A stretch of DNA of 64,000 nt from Hofstenia miamia (GCA_004352715.1 SCFE01000087.1:1350183-1414182), one strand, 5' to 3'; counted from the first letter of the stretch, positions 1 through 12,295 are shown. Program-made: numbers and translations. The notes: generated by a model not told the origin, from the letters alone.

Positions 1-848
1 TCTTGGATTTCTCCGCTGTTAAAATCTAATAAGCTTCCCTCCTCGGAGTTCACGTCCTAGCGCCAAATAGCTATTCTATCTCGACTGTCTATCATCTTTG
101 AACGCCTTGTTTTTCGTTATGTATTTCCAAAAATTCGTCACCTCATCTCTTCTTCTCAGCATGGCAACCTTCCTGGTAGGTCTAAGATTACTAACTTACT
201 CACACTGATCGAAAACTGCTACTTTCACTCTGATTGTAATGATCCTGGTTGTATAATCTTCCTTGACATCTCAAAAGCGTTTGATCGCCTCTCTCATTCC
301 ATTCTGCTTGACAAGTTACATTTATTTGGTTTTGATGCGGATTTCATCGAACTGTTTCAGTCTTACCTGGCCAATCGCCACCAATGTGTCAAAATCAACT
401 CGTTTATCTCTTCTCCTGTCCCCGTTATCAGTGGTGCCCCTCAAGGCTCAGTGTTTGCTGTTCTTTTCTTCCTCGTTGCCATTGACGACCTCCCTCATTC
501 TGTTCTCAACTTGTCCTGCCTACTCTACTTTGATGACATTGCGATTTTTAATTTTGGCTGGTCTTTTGCTTCTAACATTTCTTCTGATCTTGAGCATTTG
601 TCTACTTGATCCTCTGTCAACCATCTTGATTTTAGCACTACCAAGACATGTGGTATTTCCTTTTCTGTGGCTCCCTCTTCTGATTTGTCTCTACCTGTAA
701 ACTTTGCTCCTCATCACCCTCATCTTGGAGTTCAACTTGCTGCAAACTTAAATTGGACTGGACATGTGTCTTTGCGTCTCCGCAAAGCTAATTCCTCGCT
801 ATTTGCCCTTTTCCGCAATGTTCCCTTTAATTCCACGGCTGCTGAGAA
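1..848 (+). pseudogene. LINE reverse transcriptase fragment
   Basis: One reading frame (frame 1) runs through the whole interval and gives a non-LTR retrotransposon reverse transcriptase. It reads the fingers region (RQIAILSRLSIIFERLV), then QHGNLPGRS, then the first catalytic block LDISKAFDRLSHSILLDKL. After that come the SGAPQGSVF block and the catalytic loop, which reads YFDDI where Y/F-A-D-D is usual. Stop codons TAG at 58-60 and TGA at 607-609 interrupt the frame. The 5' part (endonuclease) lies outside the window. After the RT core the frame continues through a C-terminal thumb-like region (HLGVQLAANLNWTGHV) until the N at 849 and a (TTA)n/(CAT)n tract. It is less AT-rich than its surroundings, as expected of a mobile element. 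The family is probably of the CR1/Jockey type, which is inference; the RT identity is clear. Confidence 0.88.
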
Positions 849-849
849 N

Positions 850-882
<33 letters not shown>

Positions 883-909
883 CATCATCATCATCATGAT
901 CATCATCAT
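850..909. repeat. (TTA)n / (CAT)n microsatellite
   Basis: A run of TAT triplets passes into CAT triplets directly after a single N at 849. It may be the simple-repeat tail of the preceding LINE, or the point where two contigs were joined. Confidence 0.85.
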
Positions 910-2185
910 TGCCTACTGGCAGGCGGGGTGCTAAAAAAATTCGGACTGTGATCGGTCCAATATTTTTTCCTAAAAGTATTTTCAAACCATTATATATTTA
1001 CAAGTTATACAAAATATATAATCATATTTTGCAAAAATGTCATTGATTTATGATGTTCTTCACAAAATCTTTTAGTTATATACGTATAACCGTCAAAGTT
1101 AGTTTTTTAAGACGTTCTTTAATGATGGAAGAGCAGAAAATGGATTCTATCGTATGAAAAACACTAAAAAATTGTTCTTTTATCACAATAATCCCTTAAA
1201 AAGCCCCCCTCCTCCTAAAACGAAGGCCCTAAATACTCGAGGTTTGTTGATTTGATATTGAATAGTGCAGTGCATGTTTGCATAATTGAAAATAAATTAA
1301 TTTTATCTTTCTATTTGCTTAATTTTTCTATAAAAATTTCTTTCAGCGTCATTCAGGTTAAGCTATATTCTCTACAGAATGATCATTACTAACATCAAGA
1401 TGTTAGAATTTTTTGTTATTTTGTTTGTAGTCTCTCCGTGCTGATTGAATTGTTTTGATTTTTCTAGTCTTTCGAAACACTTAAATTAAAACTTCATTAT
1501 TACAGGTTCAAGTTGGTAATCAAGCTTCAACACATCATTCAAGGGATGTTTGATAGGTATTCTTTTCTTAATTTCAATAACATCCGCATTAATTGCTTAA
1601 TGCTCTTTCTGTGTACATACTTGGAAAGCATTTGGTTATTTGAACTAAAATATATGCGGTATTTTTCAAAATTTAAACTCTTAGCTTGATTTTTCAGAAC
1701 ATTTGACGCATCCTTATTACACCACAGTGTGGTGGCGATTCTTTTCCCATAATGCTTATGATTATGTTCGTATTCATCAAATAAAAAATATTTTAAATTT
1801 AAAAATAATTATACTGAAATCTTTAGAATTAACAAAAATACAACTTACAATTTCAACACTGAAAAATTTACTAGTTATCTATACAACCTTTTTGAGGCCT
1901 CCTCGAACCATTGTGCATTGTGACACAAACAAAAAAATGATACGAATAGCAATCTCATTCGTTTCAAGAGAAGGCTACCTTCTTCCATTTGTAATGCATG
2001 AATTCTTTACGGGATTAATTCCCAAAATATTGTATGACTTCTAAATCCGAATTTGGACCATCTAATGCATACATTTAGTCGATTTAACATCAACATGCAT
2101 TCCTACAGAGAATGTATTTAAAATTATTTTTTGAAAAAAATTGCATGCAATGAAAAATTTCAGGTTGCGATATAATATAAACTCT
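910..2185. other. Non-coding, nothing recognised
   Basis: AT-rich sequence with only short chance reading frames on both strands. No family, RNA gene or repeat was recognised. Confidence 0.6.
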
Positions 2186-2265
2186 TCAAATCTTGTGCAA
2201 ATCCCATTTCAATGTTTAAATTTGCATCTCAATTAGCAATGTAATGGGATTTGCACAAGATTTGA
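2186..2265. repeat. 23-bp perfect inverted repeat (hairpin)
   Basis: Positions 2186-2208 and 2243-2265 are perfect reverse complements over 23 bp, separated by a 34-nt loop. The arm contains CTTGTGCAAATCCCATT. Transcribed on either strand it would fold into a long perfect stem. It could be a small palindromic MITE, an inverted duplication, or a small-RNA precursor; no flanking target-site duplication was identified. Confidence 0.85.
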
Positions 2266-2539
2266 TAACCAATATTTTAGAGACTTCTGAATAAATTCTT
2301 ACAGAAAATTGTGAATATGCTAAGTTTTTCATGCTGCATACAAATTTTGTGTTATATTTTACATACCATCCATATTTACTAACATAGTTTTAGGGGGCCC
2401 TTTACAGGGTCATAGGATGAAAATAAAATTGCATATATAACAATTGAGGAGAAATTTGAATTCACAATCCTAAAATTAACCCAAATGCAAAAAATCAAAG
2501 CTATAGTTTTCATCACTGTAAAAAGAATTTGTTCAGTTA

Positions 2540-2571
2540 GGTGTCCCAAAACTTTTGGCCAATACTGTACA
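2540..2571. repeat. Single Tc1/mariner-like terminal repeat
   Basis: The sequence reads GGTGTCCCAAAACTTTTGG followed by CCAATACTGTA. It resembles the terminal inverted repeat of Tc1-like elements and ends in the expected TA. I did not find the matching opposite end, so this is probably a truncated copy. The call rests on resemblance only. Confidence 0.35.
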
Positions 2572-2639
2572 TTAGGACTAACTAATCTCATAGAATTGAA
2601 ACCTGCGGCAAAATATTTCAGTGGGCGTGGAGTCACAAT

Positions 2640-3635
2640 TCTAGAATTTAATTATTAATTGTGGCAAGTAAGAATTATTTTTGAGAACATATAGCTCCAC
2701 GGAATGATAATTTTCATGGGACTAGTACTGGTACGGAACTTACACTAAATCCAATATCACGTGATAGTATTGGTATTCTTAAATTTTTGATATCGCAGAA
2801 CCTAGTATACATTTTGATTTGATACATGGTTATTTTTACGGGTATCAGCAAAGAGCCTGCCTTATTTAAATTAATAAAATGCGTTCTATGTTAATCTAAG
2901 GAATTCCATTCACAAGTGTAATAACACAACAGTTGAACTAGTATGAAAATATTTTTTTGGAATCAGGGTTGAAAATTATTTAGGAGTACACCCCTGAGTA
3001 TGATCAAACTGTTTGAAATGTTTTGCTCTCATAATGATCCGGTTGTAAATGACATCCACTGAAAGTTCTGGCACTATTTCTATTTGCGATGAAATTGACA
3101 TAAGTAATATTGCTGCTGCTAGTGTCTTCATTTTTGGCCCAGTCCCACTGAATCTTAATCCAATTCTTATATGTCAAAATCAAATTGGTCTATTTCTATG
3201 TGTAAACATCCAACTGATGTTCAATATCATATCGTCAATATTATCTTCTTCTCATTTACCTATTTTTCTATTTTAAGGAATTTTACAGCATATTCTCATC
3301 TCTTAATAAGCTATATTATACCTATATCCATATTATGAAGTAAGCATTATTGAGAATGATCGTACTCTATCAAAATTTAATGAAGAAAATACATACTCAT
3401 ATGGTGCCAACAAATAAGCATTAAATAATTAATTTAGAATTTTTGAATAAATCGAAATCTAGTCTACATTTATCTAGCAACATCAAGCCGAATTTAAACG
3501 TGTTGGAATTGATGTATTCTTTTCCCACAATTTTGATATTTTTTAAAATGGTGTAAGAATTACAATAGGAATTTTTGCACACTTTCCCACAATTTCTATT
3601 GTTTTCTAATACCGCAATCCTTGTAATCAATAATT
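2640..3635. other. Non-coding, nothing recognised
   Basis: AT-rich interval with short frames of no recognisable family on either strand. Confidence 0.5.
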
Positions 3636-3639
3636 TAAT

Positions 3640-3731
3640 TAATTAACCGGATTTTAACCTGATTAACCGCCTCCTGCAGTATAACCGGATTTAACCGGTT
3701 TACCCGTTTTTAACATGACCGGATCCAGCAC
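3640..3731. repeat. AACCGG-rich repeat end
   Basis: Several spaced copies of AACCGG / CCGGTT occur (for example ATAACCGGATTTAACCGG), ending at GGATCCAGCACTA just before an (AT)n tract. Such subterminal CCGGTT repeats are typical of hAT-type DNA transposon ends. No partner end or target-site duplication was found, so the class is inference. Confidence 0.35.
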
Positions 3732-3733
3732 TA

Positions 3734-3760
<27 letters not shown>
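3732..3760. repeat. (AT)n microsatellite
   Basis: About 28 bp of uninterrupted AT dinucleotides, continuing as a TG/TA-rich stretch. Confidence 0.95.
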
Positions 3761-3765
<5 letters not shown>

Positions 3766-3843
3766 ATATGTATGTATTTTTCGAATTGATTATACTGAGC
3801 TTCTCCATATTCATATTCTTGATAGACGCTATGAAAGGAATAG

Positions 3844-3873
3844 ACCGGTTTCGTTTATTTAAAACATTATTAG
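3844..3873 (-). ncRNA. Decayed hammerhead-ribozyme-like core
   Basis: Read on the minus strand: CTAATAA (hammerhead CUGAUGA with two G-to-A changes, 3867-3873), one extra T, then a helix GTTT/AAAC with a 5-nt loop, then GAAACCGGT. The palindrome ACCGGT would form a minimal helix III, as in the better copy at 53151-53192. The mutated core means it should be inactive. It sits beside an (AT)n tract, as the other copies do, and probably marks the terminus of a degraded Penelope-like element. Confidence 0.45.
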
Positions 3874-4442
3874 TACAAATATACGATAAAAACTATATAT
3901 ATTTACAGTAAACTACAACTTATATCATTATTTTAATATTGCATGCTACTAAAATAAGTTCAATGAAATCATGTTTAGTTGTTTATTTTTGTTTGATTGC
4001 TTCATCGGCGCCTGGGTTGGATGGGTTGGATGTTAAATTTTCCGCCTTTAATTTTATTTTACAAATTTCAATCATCGACTTGAATGAAATATGGATAAAT
4101 TTTTCTATGGCAGGAGAATACTAGAAATTACTAGAAATACCCTTTATTAATTTACGTTTTATAACATCTTTATACAATATTTTTCCAATGATTTTATAAT
4201 AATTAGCGGCGTTAAAACTGTATGATTATGTGTTTTACAAAACATGAATTCTATAATAAACACTTTATTTCAATACGAAGGTTAAACAAAGGATAAAAAA
4301 TATATGCTATAAACAGGCTTACATCAAATTTATATAACCTGAATTACAAATATTTAATTAAACAAAATCTGAGTCTGCAGTTAGTTCAAGTAGAAAATAT
4401 GTAAGTAAATTGAACTGCATATAAAAGTATGTTAATCGAAAT

Positions 4443-6000
4443 AGTCTACTTAGAACCCTTCAATAATTGAGATCTTGAAGATGCAAAGTCTCAAAATAAC
4501 ACTTTCAAAATCTAGCGTACCAATACGACAGCCTTCAATAGAAAGTACAGCTAGACCACTTAGTCGATCTTGACTCATTGTTGATCGCACAAAATTTTTA
4601 ATTAATTTTAACTTTGAAAAGCTGCGCTCGCACGATGCAACATTTACGCACTGCGTACGAAATATTCTCAAGAGGATCACCAAATTTGGGAAAGTTACCA
4701 TTAAATCTAATTGAACTATCCATTTGAGTAAATCCAGTGATTTTTGCTGTCATAATCAAACCCAAAATATGAAAAGTGGCGTTTAATCCTGCATACTTCT
4801 ATATCAATACTTTTTAGTTTTTCCAAGTTATCAATACATTCTTTGATGAAGTCGGTCTTCGTGTTGTCTTCCAAAATTGTTTTGGTCAAAAAACCGAAAC
4901 GCGAGTTCATTGTTCCCATATGATTGAGTCTTTCATCTATTTCAGTTACAACTGAATCAGCAACTGAAAGCATTTCTCCTCGGATCTCTTCGCTTAGGGA
5001 GATGGGTTCATCGGCCACATACTTTCCATCGGGCATTTATTTTCGTTTCGTACTCTTCTCTTTGTCGGTATCCCATACTCTTCACAAGTGTCTTCGGCAG
5101 CAATGATTGCCTGCTGAACCAATTCTTGTCCACTGGACAAAACCAATGCTTTGACTGCTTCTAACTTGAATACAACTTCGCCAAGACTTATTCCTTTCTT
5201 CTGAATATGTTGCTGAGCATCGTTCAGTTCAGAAAGAACGCCACTCCAAAGACGAAGATAACAAACGAAGGTGAACGTATATAAAGCAGACTTCGAGATC
5301 CCAACTTCGCCATTTGATCTAAGCAATCAATTATTCAACCAAAATGATTCTGTAAAACCAATACTCCGTCGTGTTTTGAACTCCAGCGTGTCTGAACAAC
5401 ACGTTTCACAGTGGTTGAAATAAATGATTTTAGAACATTCCAACGTAGAGTAGACGACAAGAAGAAAGTAAAAATACGCTAAACAGTACCGAAAAATGTG
5501 ACACAGTTTGGAGTAACTTTGAAGAGTGAACACCAACCAAATTTAATGTGTAGTTAACGCATCCTATAAATGTGGCCTTTGAATTCAAATCACGAAGTCG
5601 TTCTTGAACACCATTTCTATGTCCAGCCATAGTTGCAGCGTTGCCATAGCCTTGACTTACGCAGTTACCAAAATCCAGAGCGTCATGTATAAATTTATCA
5701 AGAATCTGTGAAGCAATACCTTCAGCTGTTTTTTCTTCTAATATAACGAAATTCAAAAATGCTTCCTCGACGTCTACTTCTTTTTTGTGAATTTTTACGT
5801 AACGTACAACTTGACACAACTGATCAACGTGCTATATGGATCAAACATAATTCCAAAATACTTTGGCTCCCTCATCTCATTCAAAATATTTTGCCTCACG
5901 TGGGCCGCCAATCTTTGTATAAGATCATTCTTAATAAAACGAGATAAATATGAAACTGATTTCTGCTTATCAACGCACTTCATAACGCTTCTTCATGACG
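4443..6000 (-). pseudogene. hAT transposase (ZMYM1-like) relic
   Basis: Conceptual translation on the minus strand follows the hAT transposase order in pieces that lie in different frames. 5983-5795 carries the region around YLSRFIKNDLIQRLAAHV. 5819-5430 carries QGYGNAATMAGHRNGVQ and CVNYTLNLVGVHS, the catalytic-core block typical of hAT proteins of the ZMYM1-like/DUF4371 group. 5326-4994 and 5036-4716 are the linker region. 4701-4450 is the C-terminal dimerisation domain with FPNLVILLRIF, CERSFSKLKLIKNFVRSTM and SQDRLSGLAVLSIE. At least four frame changes are needed, so it is inactive. The N-terminal zinc finger was not found. Terminal repeats were not identified. The family assignment is strong; the exact clade is inference. 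Confidence 0.85.
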
Positions 6001-6009
6001 GGGTCGTAC

Positions 6010-7480
6010 TTCGATAAAAACTATTTCCAAGAAGATCCCACACTGTGTACACGAAGGGGTAAATTTTGCTTCGCCAAAATTATATGTCCGTCACTCTCTC
6101 TCTAGCAATAAACGCCATTGTCGTCTCTCAATTTCAATTTGCCCATGGATTTCAGCGTCGATCGTCTTCTTCATTTTAAGGGTGCAGGTGGGTACGCCTT
6201 TCATTCCGCATAGAGTGAATTTTAACCCTAAGCAATCCAGGTATTTTAAACAATTTGTGATAGTCTATAAATTTGTAGACGCTCATTACTAACTGATTAA
6301 TACGTATATCTAAAATCTGAAAACAAAACTGGATAGGGAATCGTGTCGTATTTTAATTTTATCCTTAAATCACGTAAAATCGTTGGCCCGATAAGAAAAC
6401 AGTAATAAAAATCAGTTGTTTTAGACGGTTATATTATTTGAATACTACGCATGGGAAAAATTTAGAAGTTTTTGCAAGAATCGAATTTTTCAATGAAAAA
6501 GTAAATAATTTGTATGTACTTCAAATACCGGAATAATTTTTATCATAATTTGTTACCAGAAGAGTGAATCACACTTGCCCATAGATGTCAATTGTAAATA
6601 TCCGAGTATTTCCAAATTCCTTAATAGGCTTGGAGAAAATTGTTTGAAGTTTTGAACAATTCATTGTATTTTTTTGTGGATGCAATAGGCAATGTAGGGT
6701 TAAATAAAATAGTTTTCCAAAACAAATTATAAATAAAATGTTGAAATATTAATATATAATGATCGTGCATTGTGTGGGAAATGTTGTTGAAAATTTCGAA
6801 TTGTTAACTTCCAGGATAGAAAATTCATAATATTCCAAAACAATTTAATTTATCATACTATACAATATCATTCGACCAAAACCATATTAGGACCACACCC
6901 AGTCTGTCCCATCCCAGATTCTAACTTTGACCCTTAATCAAAATAAGGATTAACACATTCATTTGCAAATGAAAACAAGTGAAGTAGTGCCATTTAATTT
7001 GTATATGAAATATAACAGTAGTCAAGTCAATATTTTCGTCATATCCAAAAAACCGAAACTTTTGGCATTACGATAACATTCTCGCTTCCTTTGGTTTTCC
7101 TTAAAAATTATCCACAGACATTTTTGTAATTTTTTTAATATATTTTGACTATTGAGTTTTCTAGAAAATTGAGCAGTGTGGAAGAATCAGGGTATTGACA
7201 TGTTTGTTTTGCAAACGACTGTAACAGCTTGAGAATCTGTTTTAATAGACGAAGACCGATAATGTGTAACACTTGTTGTTTAATATCACATTATTTCGCA
7301 AATTTGTTTTTTCTATAAATCCGATTCAATGTACTAAATTCTTCTGGCAGACAAAGTGTCTGAGATTTACCTAAATAAACTGTAACTGAAAATTAATTGC
7401 TCAAATTAGATTATGCCTACTAAGGTCAGCATTTTTAGAGTACTGGAACGTTCACCTCTTTTGAATCAGTCATTACCATG
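6010..7480. other. Non-coding, nothing recognised
   Basis: AT-rich; no frame longer than chance and no repeat structure recognised. The upstream part may include untranslated sequence of the hAT relic. Confidence 0.5.
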
Positions 7481-7835
7481 AACTAGGGCCCGGCGGTATG
7501 CCAATACAGAAATCGATACCACGGTATTTTGAAAATACCGATACCGCGGTATCTTGTCTAAAAGATTGATCGCTATTTTACTTGGTCAATATTTGCAGTA
7601 TGAAAACTTGAAATAGTTCTGCACCAGGTCTACGATATAGCACTTTGGAAAATTCTTAAGAAGAGAGGTCTATTAATCATGCAATAACGATTTTATGGCT
7701 GGTCAGCGCACAAAATGTTGTCATAAATACCTTCACAAAAAGAAGCTATTTATTGAGATTTTTTTTAAATCAGATTTACATATGTGGCCATTTCATTCGC
7801 AATGGGATGCATTTATTTCTAACAATAGTCATAAT

Positions 7836-9142
7836 CTAGGGTAGGGCTCGTGCCCTCCCCGTATCCCATGCCCATGAAAATAGACCCGATGGTTTATCCG
7901 TGCCCGTATGCTTAACCCGTTATGTCCGCAGCTAAATGTTATTTAACTAAAATTGCTTGATGCAACAAGAAAAACTTCAACTGTGATATTAAAAAAACAT
8001 ACTTAAACTGTCATATAGCCATCAATAAAAAATTAAGTTTTTTGTTGAAATCATTGAGAAGTTAAATTTTACAACTATAAAGTCATAATTAAGGTCCGTT
8101 TTGAAAAGATTAATCAATAAGTCTTGTCAATCATAGAGAAAGCCTGCTTCAAACGTCATAACTATAATCAGGACTAGGATTTATATGCTAATGCATAAGC
8201 AGATTTTTACGCATATTTCGACAGAATTTTTTTTAGCTTCTATTGCTATGATAGCTCGCGTACTCCATCGTATTTCACCCGCGAATGTCACAGATGCCAA
8301 ATGTTTCACTGAATTTTATCTTAAAATTGAGGACTCAAACATATTGGGAATATTGAAACTTATTTATTTGCTAGACGACAACTTAATGTGGGAATTGTGT
8401 TTCATTACGGTGTCTTTCAGTTTCGTCCTGAAGTTATAACGCAACTGCAAATGTGGTTTTTTTCTCTGCAGTCAGGTTGAGATAGTCGATAATGTCTTAG
8501 AATTAATACAGAAGCTGAATGCTTTACAACAAATCTCGATTTACGATCCATGAGAATATTTGCACAAGTTATAAAGAAGAAAAAAATCCATGCAATCGAT
8601 GTTAATCGAAATTTCGACGCATTGTTTGATGACGAATATTTTGGGATATTTTTAAGCATATAAATCCCGGCCCTAATCATTATTGACAACACACCAAACA
8701 GTATGAAAAAAATTAAACTGAAACTACACTGCACTTCTTGTATTCCATTGCAAAATCATTAAATTACATTAATTCGTGTTCTGAAGTTAGCAACTTAAGC
8801 TTCTTACGGTTACAATATAATTTACATAAGTACTATGTTATTATTAATGCAAGATCAGAAGATGACAATGAAATGGAATTCCTTAAAATTGATGAAGGCA
8901 ATGAATTTTATGTGTAATATTTTATGTACTGTTTTAATAATTTCTACGATAAATCTACATGAAGATTTTGTGTTACACGAAATGCATGTACATAAATATA
9001 TAGAATAGACCTAAGGTACATCGAACAAATGATTTTAAGATTTTAGATCCTCCAATGGCAACAACAAATATTAATGCAGAGTTCAAATGCCCGGCCTGTG
9101 CTCGTACACTTTTGCCCGTGCCCGTTACGGGCCCTACCCTAG
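7836..9142. mobile_element. Non-autonomous hAT-type element with 8-bp TSD
   Basis: The left end CTAGGGTAGGGCTCGT (7836-7851) matches the reverse complement of the right end (CTAGGGTAGGGCCCGT) with one mismatch. The 8-bp flanks are GTCATAAT (7828-7835) and GTCATGTT (9143-9150), 6 of 8 identical, as expected of an old hAT target-site duplication. The element is 1.3 kb with no transposase, so it would have depended on an autonomous relative. Confidence 0.7.
8169..8675. mobile_element. Inner MITE with GGATTTATATGC inverted ends
   Basis: GGATTTATATGC at 8177-8188 is perfectly inverted at 8656-8667. The outer bases (CAGGACTA versus TAGGGCCG on the complement) are related but diverged. It lies wholly inside the 7836-9142 element. 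No convincing target-site duplication was found. Small, non-coding, probably hAT-like. Confidence 0.5.
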
Positions 9143-10085
9143 GTCATGTTTTTGAATTTTAAATCCTATTATTTATGCTCAAGGTCGAAAGGTCAATTGC
9201 AGTTTGAATATACTGGTGATATGAACATTTGTGTAGAGTCGTAGTTGTCTCTTGCTTTTTGATATTAAACATTGTTCTATGGATCACTTAAAAATTCTAT
9301 TTTCTTTGTCAACCCCTAATGTTCAATAATATTCATGCATATTTGTAATAACTAGATCTAACAAAGTCAATAAAGTTAAAATTTAGTAAGTAATTCCTTT
9401 TTATATAGGAAATCCTAAAATTATGATATGATTGATAAAACCATGGGATACTATAACTGCCAAAAATTGTTTTTATTTTTTCTTTCATTATAGCTTTGTA
9501 GTGATGAAATAAATAATTAAGAAAAATTTAGACCCAAATAATTTCAAATTTTGAGGTAAAAAGAATATGTAAAAAAATGGGTTTTTTAGATAAATAATAT
9601 CAATTTTATGAGGTCAATCTGGAATATAAGCCCCCACCATGTATCAGCCGCACCCTAAAATTTGAAGATTGTTTTTTGAGCTACAGGTATGCAGCATGCA
9701 ACCAGCCGCATCTGCCATGGCACACTAATTTTGCTCTTCCCAACATGTTATCCATTCATTTAACAAACTTAATTTAAACACCATTACCAGATCAGTCAAC
9801 ACATGTCATCGAGAAGGGCAAAATTGAATGCTTTGTGTATCTATTGTCTTATTATTGAGAAGTTTTTTTCAGCATTTGGACATTCTAAGATATAACTTAA
9901 TCCCGAACTTAGTGAGAAGTCTACAGATATTATTTTTAGTCTACGTCTATCAGCCGCACGTCAAACTTTTAAACAAAACGTTAGTTTTACAGGTGCAACT
10001 TATACGGTGCTTCTTACTAATGCATTCATTATTCTCTATTAGTTTTGTAGATAGCAAGTACCTGTCAAAATTATTTTGATCTTAA

Positions 10086-10112
10086 TGTATATATATATAT
10101 ATATATATATAG
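10086..10112. repeat. (AT)n microsatellite
   Basis: Uninterrupted AT dinucleotide run of about 26 bp. Confidence 0.95.
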
Positions 10113-10190
10113 CAAATATACTATATATTTTTCATAATCATAACGAACCGATACCGCGTTATTTTGAGTGATACCGAACTAAAATTTCTG

Positions 10191-11080
10191 GACTATCCGT
10201 GTTACGATATGTAGCGAGCCAATATAAAACAAATTGATTTGCGCGGATCGTACAATGTAAAAGAAAGTATGCCAATACTTCAAAATATATTGCTCGTAGC
10301 TGCTGGTGTGAACGCTACATTAATACAACGTTAATCAAACAATATACTTATTCTAACTAAGATTGCAATTAAATGTGCATTAAGTTTTTAAATTATAAAT
10401 GTTTATCCTTACTAAGCGAGGTCTCATTAATGTTTTATTAGCCCTTCTATTTAAGGAAATTTTTATTTTTATTTTTTTTTCCAATCAATTAAACTTTTTA
10501 CCTTCTTTAAATATATGAGTATTCCAGAGATACAAAAATATCAATAAATGTATCGAAGTACATCAAATCACACCGTTGCTCAAAATTAAATTTACTCTGA
10601 GCAGAGCACAATCTAATCTTTGCATATAATTTTCAGAGGTGCTTGGAAAATCTAGGTAAAGGATGAAGCCTATCAATATTCTTCAGACTTGTCCATGGGT
10701 TCTTTGTTTTGGTTACAGATTCCATATACATAGAAAACTTATGGATTCATCCATGGGATTGCCATCGATCCAAGTTTTATTAAAAATTATATAGTCGTAA
10801 AAGCTAAGGGATTCCATTTTAAAACACAAGTCAAATACATAATTACACCAAAATGAGTAGTTTTCCGACGCCTATTGGTGTTCTGCGGCCACCCAATTTC
10901 TTTGGCCTCGGCTTGCCGAACTAAAAATTTTTGGTCTTCCAGCTTTGACCGTAGCCGGCTTTAAGTCTTTAACAATACTTTAATTTTCAATGTACATATT
11001 CAAAATGCCCATAGTTCGAAGTAAATTGTAAAAACAGCAAAGTTTTAAAAACAATAATAAAATTATGTTAAAAAATTTTT
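10191..11080. other. Non-coding, nothing recognised
   Basis: AT-rich. A 13-mer (ACGCCTATTGGTG) near 10870 recurs near 14977, hinting at a shared dispersed repeat, but no boundaries can be set. Confidence 0.4.
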
Positions 11081-11083
11081 AAG

Positions 11084-11293
11084 CTAGTGGATGACTAAAA
11101 CTTCGTCAACGGGTGATGTACTGATACTTAGCCGACTTTTTTTATCGGTAATTTTGTTTCTGCATCCACTAAACAATGTTTCACATCCTTTTTGTGTTTC
11201 AGGTGTAGCATGTAAATGTTTGGAAATGATGGCCAAATTGGGGTACTTAATGGATTCCCAATAATTGAGTAACGTAGTGGCAAGTAGTAATAA
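11084..11293 (-). pseudogene. hAT transposase C-terminal domain fragment
   Basis: The minus strand gives an open stretch reading LLATTLLNYWESIKYPNL, then AIISKHLHATPETQKGCE, then TLFSGCRNKITDKKSRLS, ending at a stop (11084-11086). This is the hAT C-terminal dimerisation domain: the W..., YPNL, E..FS..., and RN.I...R.L landmarks are in order. It differs clearly from the hAT copy at 4.4-6.0 kb, so it is a different family. A stop codon lies immediately upstream and no DDE core was found nearby, so only this fragment remains. Confidence 0.75.
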
Positions 11294-11441
11294 TCAAAGA
11301 GATGTCATCAGTCAAAGGTGAAACAATGTGTAGTTCACTTGTGAATTAATTATTTCAGAATGAGTTTTAGCCGATATTTTGGGCGTTGTGAGTGACTTTT
11401 TCGCAGTAGTAATTACTCTAGTAAGCTTTCTATGTTCTGAA

Positions 11442-12295
11442 TTTTTTTGTTTTCTTAAACTCCTTTTCTGACTAAGACTATATATCACTTGCTCTCTAAG
11501 CATAATATATACTAGAAAGCATTGGATTTCAGAACAGTTGTAACTTTGATTTTGGAAACTATTTTAACCCAAAAAGTCCAGCAATATATGGATGAGATTT
11601 CCCAATACCTGTCACTATAAAGAACAAAATTCAAAACCAGAAAATCCGTTCTTGCGGTCGAATTTGAAAAATGAGGCTTTTGCTTAATAAAATACAGTTA
11701 TATTTGAAAACAACGAACATATTATATGTACAGGTACGTCTTTATCGTATCATTTTGCAATTTGCAGCATATTCGTTTGCTTTGTGAAACGCCTCGAGAA
11801 AGGTTTGTTTTTCGAATTTATTGATGGTTCAATATACAAGTGTAAATGAATTTAGGTGGAACCACGTAGACCTAAGCTACCAGCAGTCGATGCTGCCACG
11901 TCAAAGCTGTAAACAAAGTTTAAGACTGTATTACATTTTCCGGTGAAGGTAGGTTCGCATATTTTCCTTTGACCATGCAAAGGTTCTTAAGAATCAATGC
12001 GCCTTCTGTTGTATATGTCTTTCAGGCAACATTAGTATTGCGTATTCTAAGCATTATGTTATTTATATGCTCACTCTATAAGAACGTCCACGCAGAGCTG
12101 CAGCCGTGCCTGGTTCTTGAAGACACGGGTTTTGAAAAATATAATTAGGCACGGCGCGGCACGTTTTCATATTTGGCAACAAAAATGGCTTTTAGAATTT
12201 TTAGAATTTTTCAAAATTTCTCTAGTAAATAAAGTGATTACAGCCTGTGTATTATGTCTTATAAGTAAACAAAAATTAGTAAATTGAAAATATAT
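11442..12295. repeat. Direct duplication, copy 1
   Basis: Shares nearly all of its sequence with 12299-13192, starting at TTTTTTTGTTTTCTTAAACT and ending at GTAAATTGAAAATATAT before an N. Relative to copy 2 it lacks a 47-bp GC-rich segment and carries a 9-bp internal duplication (AGAATTTTT). It contains a hAT-like end, CAGAGCTGCAGCCGTGCC, at about 12093. No coding potential was recognised. Confidence 0.9.

Larger units (their letters stand above)
7487..10190. mobile_element. Outer composite repeat with GATACCGCGGTAT motifs
   Basis: The left part (7487-7560) starts TAGGGCCCGGCGGTATGCC and holds several near-copies of ATACCGCGGTAT. A related stretch, GAACCGATACCGCG, returns at about 10145. Ends of this style belong to hAT-type non-autonomous elements. 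The right terminus is not intact, so the outer limits are approximate. At least one complete younger element (7836-9142) is inserted inside it. There is no coding capacity. Confidence 0.4.

Noticed and set aside
2719-3731. Possible hAT element with ends TAGTACTGGTACGG and TAGTGCTGGATCCGG
   Set aside because: Only partial similarity of the two ends and no matching 8-bp flanks.
8417-8734. 105-codon minus-strand frame
   Set aside because: It crosses the end of the inner MITE and reads like chance translation of AT-rich DNA.
9638-9961. TATCAGCCGCAC repeated in direct orientation at about 9640 and 9950
   Set aside because: Too short to define an element, and no boundaries found.
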